Shown here: in pieces, positions 12,696 through 22,277 of the stretch
How the letters are laid out: each line of letters begins with the position of its first letter
Position numbering within the stretch: the stretch's first letter is position 1
Origin: Antedon mediterranea
Taxonomy: Eukaryota > Echinodermata > Crinoidea > Comatulida > Antedonidae
Assembly: GCF_964355755.1 (NCBI RefSeq)
Contig: NC_092670.1
Coordinates: forward strand, 39,607,795-39,667,794
Length of the DNA: 60,000 nucleotides
Reading direction: 5' to 3'
Program-made: the position numbers and the translations under genes
The notes under the pieces: model-generated
The model's input: only the letters and a program-made list of their open reading frames with translations
What the model was told of the DNA's origin: nothing
Database searches by the model: none

Positions 12696-12854
12696 GAAAA
12701 TATTCTTTTTTCCAAACCAATAATTAGTAAAAACTAACCTTGACAGTTTCGCTGTCCTGATCGGACAGCTTCTTCAGAAATAATGACGATCTATCATCAA
12801 ACAGACTGACTGACTGACTGACTGACTGACTGGTTTGGAAAAAAGAATATTTTC
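12696..12854. mobile_element. 159 bp element with 24 bp perfect inverted ends and TGAC microsatellite
   Basis: The first and last 24 bases (12696-12719 and 12831-12854) are perfect inverted repeats built around TCTTTTTTCCAAACCA. Between them lie a hammerhead-like motif and a (TGAC)n tract at about 12804-12831. No flanking duplication is clear. It may be the end of a Penelope-like element or a small retrozyme-like repeat. Confidence 0.6.
12741..12777 (-). ncRNA. hammerhead-ribozyme-like core, candidate
   Basis: On the minus strand CTGAAGA is followed by a perfect 7 bp stem (GCTGTCC / GGACAGC, loop GATCA), then GAAAC and TGTC. This matches CUGANGA - stem II - GAAA - UH of hammerhead ribozymes, with one extra A before stem II and a very short helix III, as described for Penelope-associated copies. 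Confidence 0.45.
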
Positions 12855-13674
12855 CTTGGGTATAGTGTATTAATAAAGCCTACAATATAAATTTAATACA
12901 GTAGGTAGCATATAGGCCTATAGACTGATGTACAGTAAATTCAACTAACCGAGTGATTAAAATAAAGAACAATATTGAGAAAGAAAATTTAAGACATTAT
13001 ATAATACATAGATTGTTATTTTATAGTTTTTTCCTAAACTACTGTCTATTATTAATTAAACCTAGGCCCCTCCCCCATCCCCTTCAGGTAGTCGACACCT
13101 TAGAGTACGCTGACCCCGTGACCTACTTTTTACTGAATACGCCGCTGGTGAAGGCCTAGCTAGGTCAGTCACCGCGATGTCTTTGATAAACCCTATATCT
13201 ACCGTGAAACACTAACTTATAAACCTGTGAATTACAGGATTTAGGAAAAAACGACATTTTATTTTAAAGATAATAAATCAGTTAAATACCTATAGAACAC
13301 TTACACTTTAAATAGAATATAAGAATAGCGGGGGATTTTCTGTATATGAGTTTCTTAGAGCGGTTATTTTTTTTTCGCTTCTGTGTTCGATCGTTCGTTA
13401 AGAAGCGCGCGCTAGGCTCTAAAATTCGACTATGTTTACATTATTATTGTGCGTATTTTCTTTTATTATTCCAATTGTAAGTTATATTCTGTGGAATTAT
13501 GTAATATATTTTATTAAAAAATATAATAATAGTCGTGTTTAGCCTTATATTTAAGACATAATTGATGATCTATGAGCATGATACTACCGCTTCCACATCG
13601 ATACATTTACGTAGCAAATCTAAAAATAAACAGACCAAATGACGTCATGAAAAGGCTCGCGCTAATAAAAACAA
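12855..13674. other. region 3' of the gypsy integrase, no gene seen
   Basis: Follows the integrase stop of the minus-strand gypsy element and may include its 3' untranslated region and LTR. No matching LTR was recognised upstream of its gag, so the element's edges stay undefined. A 68-codon plus-strand frame at 12953-13159 has no domain. Confidence 0.4.
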
Positions 13675-13811
13675 TCAAACGCGCTGTAAGAACTTTTCTT
13701 CCGTATTGAAACAGTGGTGGGTACGTTTGAGTTCCGGTTGATATACAGGTATGTACTTTCGAAGGAAACGTCTGTTACGCAACGTGATCCTACCAGAACC
13801 ATCAACCCTTA
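13675..13811 (-). pseudogene. Ty3/gypsy integrase C-terminus, detached by nested insertion
   Basis: The minus-strand frame reads VDGSGR followed by LRNRRFLR, a signature of the extreme C-terminus of integrases in K02A2.6-like gypsy elements. It ends at a TGA at 13677-13675. The matching upstream part of the integrase stops at 18776, on the other side of the inserted element at 13812-18775. This piece therefore belongs to the same gypsy copy, split by a later insertion. Confidence 0.85.
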
Positions 13812-13951
13812 TTGGAACGTCAAGTACGTTTGGGACACTTGAGAAGTCGACTCATTATTATCATATAAAGACTATTATAATGGTGAGTATTTTACGTTGT
13901 AGTCTTTTATCGTAGTTAAGGAACTAAACCAAGAGACTAGCAATCTCTTTA
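13812..13951 (+). repeat. left terminal repeat (LTR) with splice donor
   Basis: It starts TTGGAACGTCAAGTACG and ends GCAATCTCTTTA. It matches 18603-18775 except for a 33-base segment missing here. It contains ATAATG directly followed by GTGAGT (donor at 13882/13883), a near-consensus 5' splice site. Exact LTR edges are uncertain because no TG...CA termini are evident. Confidence 0.75.
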
Positions 13952-15340
13952 TTGGCGACGAGGATTAAAATTAAACGCGATATTTTTCTGGCGAAATATG
14001 ACGCCGAAAATACGCGAATCTGGACGTGCGTTGTTTATATTTACATTCAATGTATCGGCCCTCGCCAATTCATCACCGTCTCGAGGATAAGAACGTGAAT
14101 GTTTCTTATAAGTTCATGTTCTCTCCGAGAGTTGGGGATGAATAGTAGATTAGGATTTATTATTTTTATTTTTTATATTTAATATTCGACGAATGAACGA
14201 TTGGCCTATACTAGATGAAACTGTAGTATAAGAATATTATTATTCATGCTCGTGACATGAATTTCATGCTCGTGACATGAATGTTCACGCTCGTGACGTG
14301 AATGGGTTTTGTATGTTAACCCGCTGGACTCGTGATTCCAGAACGAAACGACATGGCCCGTGTTTCATGTCCGATTTCGGAAAATATACGATTAGGTTAG
14401 GCTAGGAAGTATTAGTTATCATATTAGTGGGCCAGTTGTTTACGTCGTTCCTTCACTGGAAGTCGGCAGTAGTGTTGGAAGAATTTATTTATTTATTTTA
14501 TTAGTTTATCAGGAACCGCAAAAATAAATAAAAACTTTGCCTTTTTTGAAAAAAAATTTTTTTTTTTTTCATTAGAGGGAAGATGGTTGAGAATGTATTT
14601 AAGGTATACTGGTCAATTGTATTAGGGTAGGCCTAGGCCTAGATCCTCCGAGTCTTGGGCGATAGTTTTTCGATATTGTTTCAGATCTCATCCAGGTCTT
14701 ATTCCATTCGAACAAACTGCCGCGCAGTTCTTGGGCATCATACGATTGGCTAGGCTACAGCAACCAATCAGATCATTGCATTCGCATACTCGCTACCTGA
14801 GAGGGTCGTGCAGCGCCGAGCTGTGCATTATCCAGGGGAATGAAAATGCAAGCGATGATGACGCGGTTACGTGCGTACTCTGATTGGTTGAGCAATGAAA
14901 GAATTCTATGTACTAATAGTTTCTGATTGGCTATTTACTTTACGGAAACATCCTATTTTTAGAATATTATTTTTAGGATGTGTGGATGTGAGTTTTAGTT
15001 ATACGCACGCCGGTACGCTGGCGAATGCTCAGAATTCTATTATTACGCGATTATTTACTGTTGGTTTGTAGTTGTTTTAGGTATCAATGAAGTGGACGTT
15101 TATTATGATTATGTCTTGTATGTCTTTTCCTTTAATAAATTATTTTTCTGTGTGGTGTCAATTATTATTTATATTTTCGTATCATATAAAAAAAAAAAAC
15201 AGTTGTATTGTATGTTACTATCTTTCTAAATAATTTGTCTACTTTACTCATTGGTTGCCTGAAATTAATTATGATTCTGATAGTAAAATTAATTAATTCG
15301 AGACTCAGTATTTTGAACGAGTACCCTTGTTCATTTGCAG
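13883..15340 (+). other. leader / predicted intron of the nested LTR element
   Basis: Untranslated leader of about 1.4 kb between the LTR donor (GTGAGT at 13883) and a strong acceptor (CCCTTGTTCATTTGCAG ending 15340). It contains three near-identical ~21 bp copies of a palindromic block (TTCATGCTCGTGACATGAA) at 14243-14304. No ORF. Confidence 0.55.
14243..14304 (+). repeat. triple palindromic repeat in the element leader
   Basis: Three tandem ~21 bp units, each with TCATG or TCACG at one side and the reverse complement at the other around CTCGTGA. They could form stem-loops in RNA or bind a dimeric factor. Position in the 5' leader suggests a cis-acting role such as packaging or transcription, but this is inference. 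Confidence 0.6.
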
Positions 15341-16102
15341 ATGTCTACTGAAAGAAACCAAGAAGAGGCGAAGTTCAAAATAAACTTTGCCCAGCACGAA
15401 AATGATTTCCCAATTGGATTTTCCTCTCGGGCTATAAAAAATGTTTTCGAATATCGAGAGACCGAAGGAAATATCCGTTGTTGGGAAGAGTTGTTGCAAG
15501 CGATCGGAGACGCAACATTAGTTGCGGATCTAGACAGCTATGGCATTAGCTACGTGCTAAATTCGGTGTTTGTTCATAACGAAAAAAGCACTGACTCTGT
15601 TAAAAAGAGTAATGCGCCGACATCGGCGAAAATCATAAATGGCAGTGCTGACGAGGTCTTTGAAGGGCCAGATCTTGAGGTTAATCCTAATAATCAGGTG
15701 ACTTCAAAGAATGCGTCAGTTAGTTTTAACGGGGAGGAGGAGCAGTCAATTCGAGCTACTCCTAACGTTAATTCTGTGTCAAACGTAACCACGGATAGGC
15801 GGTTTAATTCCTATTCTAACTACGGTACTCCTAACGGGGATATTCGTAATCGCGACTCTCATTATCCAGACGATGGCATGCGTTTCGATGAACGAGCTGG
15901 CGGCGAGTCCAATAGGTTTGCGCCTATGGAACGCGGTCGAGTTCCTTGGCGATCGATAGATCGTCAAGGGGACGCAAGAGATCGAGAGTCCGAACGACGG
16001 TATCCTAATCAGGGTCGTAGAATGGGAATGTCGCCACGGGGGTACATCGACGGTAATCGCTATAAACGCTACCCGGACGATGTCGGTCAAGTAAACTGTT
16101 GA
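15341..16102 (+). CDS. gag-like protein of the nested LTR element
   Basis: ATG at 15341 follows a splice acceptor (TTTGCAG) directly, giving about 253 residues. The N-terminal third is mixed alpha/beta-like (FKINFAQHENDFPIGFSS, WEELLQAIGDATLV). The C-terminal half is low-complexity, rich in Asn, Arg, Asp and Gly. No zinc knuckle or other named domain is seen, so the gag assignment rests on position as the first ORF after the leader. It ends at TGA 16100-16102 exactly where the integrase remnant begins, so the natural C-terminus was probably removed by the internal deletion. Confidence 0.55.
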   Translation: MSTERNQEEAKFKINFAQHENDFPIGFSSRAIKNVFEYRETEGNIRCWEELLQAIGDATLVADLDSYGISYVLNSVFVHNEKSTDSVKKSNAPTSAKIINGSADEVFEGPDLEVNPNNQVTSKNASVSFNGEEEQSIRATPNVNSVSNVTTDRRFNSYSNYGTPNGDIRNRDSHYPDDGMRFDERAGGESNRFAPMERGRVPWRSIDRQGDARDRESERRYPNQGRRMGMSPRGYIDGNRYKRYPDDVGQVNC

Positions 16103-16929
16103 AAATAAAGAAAACTCACACGACCCCTTATCGGCCTTCATCTAATGGGCAGGTAGAACGCTATAACCTGACCGTAATGAATGCTGTACGGTGTTTCGTC
16201 GGAAAACAGCAAAAAGACTGGGACAGATTCTTACCTCAGATAACTAGTGCTGTGAGATCGACGGTTTGTCGTAGTACAAACATGACACCTAATATGATGA
16301 TGCTAGGCAGGGAAGTCTTAACACCCCCTGATCTAGTGTTTGGCGAAGCAATAGTGAGTAAAGATTCTCTGACTCACGCCCAGTATGCTATTCGGTTGGC
16401 GGAGAATATGAAACTCGCCCACCGTTTAGCAAGGACACATCTCAAAGCAATGCAACGCCACAATAAACGGCAATACGATCTTAAGCTACTCGAACGTACT
16501 TATATGGCAGGCGATAAGGTTTACGTTCTTGATCAAACTACGATCAAGGGAAAGAACAAAACATTGTGCGCCCCATGGAAAGGACCAGGTGTCATTACTG
16601 AGGTGCTGGCTCCGTATGCTTTCCGTGTACGTTTGAAAAATAAAGTATTTGTGATCCATCACGACAAATTGAAGCTTTGCCGTGATCGTACGTTGCCCAA
16701 CTGGATAATTAAGTTTGACCAAACTGGTACCGCCACGGTAAACAATGGTGCAGATGGGGGTGATGATAACCTCTACTGTATCTGCCGAAAAACGTGGGGG
16801 GGGGGGGGGGGACGGTTCATGATCGAATGTGATTATTGTGGTGAGTGGTATCATGGCGCATGTGTCAATATCACTCCGGCGGAGGCGATTGATATCGATC
16901 GTTTCAAATGCGCCAATTGTAGGCTTTAG
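16099..16929 (+). pseudogene. integrase C-terminal fragment fused to a PHD finger
   Basis: The frame opens at the deletion joint, with no ATG. TPYRPSSNGQVERYN is the end of the integrase catalytic core and holds the last acidic residue (Glu) of the DDE triad; the two Asp residues are absent. The GPY/F-type region follows (PWKGPGVI...VHHDK-like). After a linker, residues ~226-276 form a PHD finger: CIC, then CDYC, WYHGAC and CANC (C4HC3 pattern). PHD fingers usually read histone tails, so one on an integrase tail could steer integration to chromatin; that is inference. A run of 16 G (16796-16811) encodes glycines inside the finger and may be error-prone. Confidence 0.8.
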
Positions 16930-16988
16930 ATTAACTAACTCAAGCATTTCGAGGTATTCCTTGTCCTAGTACTATACTAACCTGTGCT

Positions 16989-18238
16989 TTGCCTCTTAAT
17001 GTTTTACAGATGGATAACTGCACTACTTCCGATCATGTAACGGTGGAGGAGGAACTGTTCCTACTTCAGGTGGAAGACTTCCCGCCGTTGGGCAAACCAA
17101 CTGCGACACGGAAGTCTCCACCTTCACCTACTGGATTGGAAGAAGATGATGTGGCGATGGAGGTCGGGGACCTAGATCCGCCAGTAGTTGAGGGCAGAGA
17201 GACGCCAGAGGTCTTGGCAGGATCGCCGGAGAGGCCAAAGTCCCCCTCCATTTTTCGTAAAGAGTTGCTTCCCGCCGCGCCAGCCGTGAAGGTATGGCGA
17301 ACTCCGGGAAGTAAGGAGTCGGACTTTGCGTGCCGAGACGTCCGTCTCGTTGGTACGGCGACCAGTGCTGTTCCACCTAGTGCTGGGGCGGTACCAAAAG
17401 TTAAATCTCAGGGAAGGGCCGACAAACAGTCGAAAGACAACAAAAGACCTCATCCTGAAGGCGGTCAGAGGGAATCGGGTAAGCGGTCACGTCGGGCATT
17501 CCTGTGTCCAGTGGCAGGATGTGGCCGGGTGCCCGAAAACCCAAAACAACACCTGACGCACCACATACCGCCATTCATGACGGAAACATCGCCGGAGGTA
17601 TCGTCGACCACCTCATCTCGGCGCTGGAGTTTCATCCAGGAGTTAGTGAAACTCGTTCCGGAGTGCGGCGGGAGTGTCACCAAGGCGGTAGCACTTTTCA
17701 ACGCCGAGGGGAGAATCCAGCCTGGATTCTTCTTCACCAAATCTCTAAGGAAGATGATGGAGTCGATGGGCGAGGCGGCGGGGCTCGAGATGCCCGAGTC
17801 GAACACTCTATCGCCGTTAGTGTCACCGCTGGGTCTGCTCCACACTCGGTGTCTCCTTTTCCTGGTGGCGAGAGCCACTAGGGATAATAAGGGGGCATTT
17901 GTGGAGCTGTGCCAGAGGTATGGTAGGCCTACCTCGGCGGAGCCCAGACGCCGTCGATTTCCTAAGCCAACTGGACCACTACGTCAACGGACCGGACCAT
18001 CATCACGCCAAGCACGGTGGCAACCGAACGTGGAAAACAACATCCATTCACCCACGCCACTGTTATGCCAGTTAAGGCGGGCCGACAGAGTTGCTCTGCG
18101 GTCGGCATTCAATGCCAATCGGGAGGTGGTGGAGCGTTTGGCTCAGCCGGGAAGTGGCCAGCTGAGGGCAGCGGCGGTTAGGATGTTGGAGGGATTCTTG
18201 GAAAACCTCCACTTCCACGCCCAGTTTGCCTATGAATA

Positions 18239-18239
<1 letters not shown>
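16989..18239 (+). CDS. third ORF of the LTR element, unknown protein with C2H2-like motif
   Basis: The best start is the ATG at 17010, which lies directly after a splice acceptor (polypyrimidine GCTTTGCCTCTTAATG, then TTTTACAG) with a possible branch point CTAAC near 16978. The product is about 409 residues: an acidic Pro-rich N-terminal half with PPLG, a basic patch (GKRSRRAF), then CPVAGC-x(10)-HLTHH resembling a C2H2 zinc finger, a helical section, and a basic Arg-rich C-terminal third. There is no signal peptide or TM helix, so it is not an obvious envelope. Position downstream of pol and its own acceptor suggest expression from a spliced subgenomic RNA. Function unknown. Confidence 0.6.
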
Positions 18240-18278
<39 letters not shown>

Positions 18279-18602
18279 AAGACCAAATTAATGAAAATTT
18301 ATTTAAATTAATTTTAAAATTAATTCCAATTAGTTCATTTTTTTTAACAAAATTCTTATCGGGTTCTTGGTAGTTTCTTTTTCTGGAATTCTATGTATGT
18401 ATGTTGTGTTATTGTTGTGTTTAAAAAAAAAAAAAAAGAAGAAAAATGAAGTGGAAGAAAAGAAAGAAAGAGCAAGTACGTGTGTAGAAGAACAAGAGGG
18501 AAGACAAAAGAAATAAAACAAGGAGGAATGTAGTGCCGCTACACAGATGCTTAAGCGGAGCGCGTCGTTCTAAACACCTGGACGCGCTCCGCCGTGCGTA
18601 TC
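18240..18602 (+). other. 3' untranslated part of the nested element with A tract and GC hairpin
   Basis: Holds an A tract of about 33 bases (18243-18275), a purine-rich stretch (18432-18529) and a perfect 12 bp hairpin. The stem is GCGGAGCGCGTC (18555-18566) and its complement (18581-18592), with a 14 base loop. No coding sequence is supported. Confidence 0.55.
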
Positions 18603-18775
18603 TTGGAACGTCAAGTACGTTTGGGACACTTGAGAAGTCGACGACGGAAACTAAACCTATATTATTACTACTCACTCATTATTATCATACAAAGACTATT
18701 ATAATGGTGAGTATTTTACGTTGTAGTCTTTTATCGTAGTTAAGGAACTAAACCAAGAGACTAGCAATCTCTTTA
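18603..18775 (+). repeat. right terminal repeat (LTR)
   Basis: Matches 13812-13951 with an additional 33 bases near 18643-18675 and few substitutions. It carries the same ATAATG/GTGAGT donor at 18706/18707. The right border is fixed by the resumption of gypsy integrase coding at 18776. Confidence 0.75.
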
Positions 18776-18980
18776 CCACATATTGGTCGAATTGGCGTAC
18801 TTCGACGACTGTTCCTGTCTTGTCCCATTTAGTTGGATGTGGGCCAGTTTGGTTTTGGACTCGTACCAAATCACCCACAATTAAGGGTGGAAGACGGCGA
18901 GTGTGTTGCGTCCAGTACTTTGCAGAATGCATGTGGCGATTCCGAAGTGCCATTTCACGGTCTTCTAAGTGCTCTGCCAT
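18776..18980 (-). pseudogene. gypsy integrase C-terminal domain, truncated
   Basis: Residues include GDLVRVQNQTGPHPTKWDKTG and VVEVRQFDQYVV, the chromatin-proximal C-terminal domain of gypsy integrases. It is out of frame with the upstream integrase core (frame break near 18965-18990) and is cut at 18776 by the nested LTR element. It continues at 13811. Confidence 0.85.
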
Positions 18981-20194
18981 GTCGGATGCGGCAAGTATTT
19001 GCTTTCAAGAATTGGTATCAGATCCTTAATCGGACGTCCAAAGACACATATAGCGGGAGATGTTTTGGTTATTGGATCCGGTGTGTTCCTGTACTGAAGA
19101 ATTGCCTGTTGAAATCCATTAGTGTCCAGTTCACCATGGGGGCCTGTGTTATTGGTTATCAAGCGCTTGGCTGTTTTCACTCCTACCTCTGCTCTACAAT
19201 TAGATTGCGGGAAAGCAACTGATGATAGGCGGTGATGAATGCCCCACGACTTCAGGAATTCCTGAGTATTTCCTGATGTGAATTCAGGTCCTCCGTCTGA
19301 AGATAGTTCATCACAGATACCGAAGGTCATAAACACCCGACGGAGCGTGGCTATGAGTCCTTGTGCCCCTTCAGATGCTTTTTCGATTATTGGCCAGTTT
19401 GAATATCTATCGACGATGACTAGGTAGCTATTCCCCTTGTGGTGAAAAAAATCTGCAAACAAGCACTGAAATGGGTACCGTGGATACATTGGCGGATAAG
19501 GTGGTGCTGCAGGCTGAGACGGTGTCATCCTGTTGCAGTCATTACATCTCTCTCTATAAGCCTGAATTTCCTTTGTAATACCGGGCCAAAAAATTGATGC
19601 TTCAGCTCGTGCGATCATTGACGAAACTCCCTGATGTGCAGCATGTAGCGATTTTAGGACATCTTGCCGTAATCGAGGTGGCACAACTATGCGGTCTTTA
19701 TATAGTATGACACCATCGATGGAACTCAAGTCCTCACGGATCGAAAAGTATTCACGGAGCATACCAGGCAGTTCATGGCGTGAGTGAGGCATACCCAACT
19801 CAATTATAGTGAGCAGATTGGCCATGTTGTCGTCGCTATTTGTCTCCAGCTTGACTTTATCCCACGTAATACATTGTAGATCGTCCAACGCCATAGAGCT
19901 GAAGGTAAGTAACTGTTGATCGACACTCTCACTGGTTGAGTCAACATCGTCGGTCCGAAGGCAGAATACTGGTGAGGTAGTCTCCATGTTGTTGAGGTTG
20001 GTTATACTGGCCTCGTCCGTAAGCACTGGTGTAAGAACATTCTTAGGGCCACATGGGTGTCGAGAGATTGCGTCAGCAGCTCGGTGACGTGCTCCGGGGA
20101 TATGAATCATTCGAAATCTGTACCGGAGTGTCTTCTCTTTTAGGTTTCGTAGACATCCATTTGGAATGTCCTCCAATGATCTGTCACCAAACAT
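18965..20194 (-). pseudogene. gypsy RNase H end and integrase core
   Basis: About 409 codons. The first part is the end of RNase H ([17 protein letters not shown]). The integrase has the HHCC zinc site (H...H in HAAHQG, C..C in CNDCNRM) and all three catalytic acidic residues: D in FADFF, D in SDGGPEF and E in RAEVG. The frame is lost near 18965, before the C-terminal domain. It is the best preserved part of the element. Confidence 0.9.
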
Positions 20195-20241
20195 TTTTAA
20201 TAGAGGCTTATGATCAACTGCAATAGTGAGATCATTAAAGC

Positions 20242-21663
20242 CTAGGACAAAATAGCGTGCTTTCTCTCAAGTGCATATGTGACAGCCAACGCTTCACCTT
20301 CAACTGGAGCATATCGTGATTCGGCTGAGCTTGTAAATCGACTACCAACTAGCGTGATCTTCCAACCTGTACTGCAGCAGAATGGTATGGTAGATGGACA
20401 TTCGCAATGCTTCTGAAGCAGCCAGAATCCGATACCCGTCTTGGACCAATCTGTAGCAAGACATGTAGGTCGCATATTGTTGAATATTCTAACACCTTCC
20501 TCGATCTCACTGACTATAATGAGTTTGGATTCTTCAAATATATGTTGTAGGTTATTGTTCCATTCAAATGGTGTCCCAGGTTTCAACAGTTGTCGAAACG
20601 GTATCATTCGATCAGCTACAGAAAAAGCATAGGCAACTTGATTTACCAAACCAAACCAAGATCGTATGTCAGATATATTCTTCGGTATAGGAAATTCCAT
20701 TATCGCATCCAAGTATTTTTTACATGGACGGACAGATGTTGGTGATATCTGAAATCCGGCAAATTCTACTGTATCTTGTCCAAATGTGAACTTGGATGGG
20801 TTCAGTGTTATACCGTTTTTACCGCAAACATCTAGCCATTTCGCTGCATGGAAGAAGCTGTGTTCCAAATTATCTGACCATAGGATGGCATCATCGACAC
20901 ACTTTGTTTTATCCGGAATGTCAGACACAATTTCATCGTACCTTTGTGTATAACCATCACCTGAAGCTATGTAACCTTGTGGTGCGACGCAGTAGCGACA
21001 CCTTCCCCATGGAGTGATGAAAGTTGTAAAGTGTCGATCTTCCTGCAGTATGGGGATGCTGTGGTAGCCATTCCATGCGTCAAATACAGTTTTCTTTTTA
21101 TTTGCAGGCACTAAGCGTGCTTGTTGAAACGGTGACTGTGTATGGTGGGTCTCTCGTGTAGCATGTGTATTCAATGACTGTAAATCAACTGTGCGTCTTG
21201 GCTTACAATTCTTCTTAGCGCATATGACCATACGATGACACCAAGTGACTGGTTCACCAACTGGAACAGGTTCAATAACCCCAAGTCGGACGTCTTGATC
21301 TATGCCAGCCTTAACCGCTTCTCGCCAGTGGAGAGGAACTGGGACTGGAGTGTGATGTGCCACAGGTTTGGCCTCGGGATCAATCATCAACTTCATAGGC
21401 TTAACCTTCATAAGAGGCAGTGGTTGGTGTTCGCAGACATTGAAGGTGCTTGATGCATAATACTCTAACAGAAAGTTTTCAAGCCTTTGTCTATTCCCGT
21501 CTGTAGCCTCACAGGGCAGTTTGTTTGGCATAGGTGGTGGTGCTTTTCTGAGTGGACACTTGCACGTGATAGTCTCAAGTTCCTGGGCGGAGAGGGTTGT
21601 CGTAATCGGCACCGACCTAGACGTTTCACCTATCATTGGGAGACTATACCGAGTGCTATACAT
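20242..21663 (-). pseudogene. gypsy reverse transcriptase and start of RNase H
   Basis: About 473 codons. RT motifs are seen in order: CHRMVICAKKN, RRTVDLQSLN, TVFDAWNGYHSIP, and the polymerase box as CVDDAILW (YVDD with Cys for Tyr). The RNase H start follows (TDWSKTGIGFWLLQ, SRYAPVEGEALA). A two-base insertion near 20262-20268 shifts the frame just after TYALE, separating it from the 20194 frame. Confidence 0.9.
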
Positions 21664-22277
21664 GTCGCACGACTAAGGAATATTTTTTCTGAGCTTTCGG
21701 TGATATACGTAACTTGTCTAGTTGTGACAGTCTTACCAAGTTTGTCCACACCACTATATCCAAGGATGGCGGCACCAAGTATCGTGATTCCACCCTTATT
21801 TGCAGCTTTCATTTTCATCGAGACTGGTAGGAGCTGAGTTACTTTCATCTGCAGCCGACGTAAAATATCAGTACCAGCTAAGCAACTTTGACAACCAGTA
21901 TCAGCCATGACCAAGGCTTCAATTTTTGGAGTACTTTGTGCGAGGTTATACCCCAGTGCTTGATAGTCCTCTGGTAAGGCTTGTACCATAAATGTGGTGA
22001 ATGGATGTGGTCCTGCTTTCTTTCGAATCCAAGTGTCATTCAAGCCATCATATATGTGATGGTCAAGAGCAAGAGGCCGAGCAACGACCATATCTGCATG
22101 AAATGTTGTACACAACGCTGTGGTACTGTTAGCATCACCTTTCCTTGACGAAGATCGACATACCTGCCTGCGCATTGTTAGCCTGTTGCTTTTGCAGTTG
22201 TCGATATGAGCTGCTGGCCGATGCTCCTGTAGTTGTAAGATGAGACGAAGAGCGCTTACCAGCTTCTTTTGCCTCAA
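21633..22277 (-). pseudogene. gypsy aspartic protease
   Basis: The catalytic triplet is seen in ALVMADTGCQSCLAG, followed by LGAAILGYSGVD and an ATCIALGIVS end that normally runs into the RT. It overlaps gag upstream and RT downstream in different frames; the overlaps look like mutations rather than programmed shifts because conserved blocks are split across frames. Confidence 0.8.

Larger units (their letters stand above)
13812..18775 (+). mobile_element. internally deleted LTR retrotransposon nested in a gypsy element
   Basis: Direct terminal repeats (13812-13951 and 18603-18775) flank three plus-strand ORFs: gag-like, integrase tail with PHD finger, and an unrecognised third protein. Protease, reverse transcriptase, RNase H and most of the integrase are missing between ORF1 and ORF2, so it is non-autonomous. 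It interrupts the minus-strand gypsy integrase. A TTA is present at both junctions, consistent with a short target duplication. Possible primer-binding sequence TTGGCGACGAGG follows the left repeat. A 33-34 base A tract (18243-18275) follows ORF3. Confidence 0.8.

Noticed and set aside
17066-17881. Several overlapping frames on both strands across ORF3 of the LTR element
   Set aside because: The GC-rich coding sequence leaves few stops in other frames; only the frame beginning right after the splice acceptor spans the whole region.
18243-18275. A processed retrocopy marked by the A tract
   Set aside because: The tract is followed by 330 bp more of element sequence and a terminal repeat, with no target duplication around the tract.
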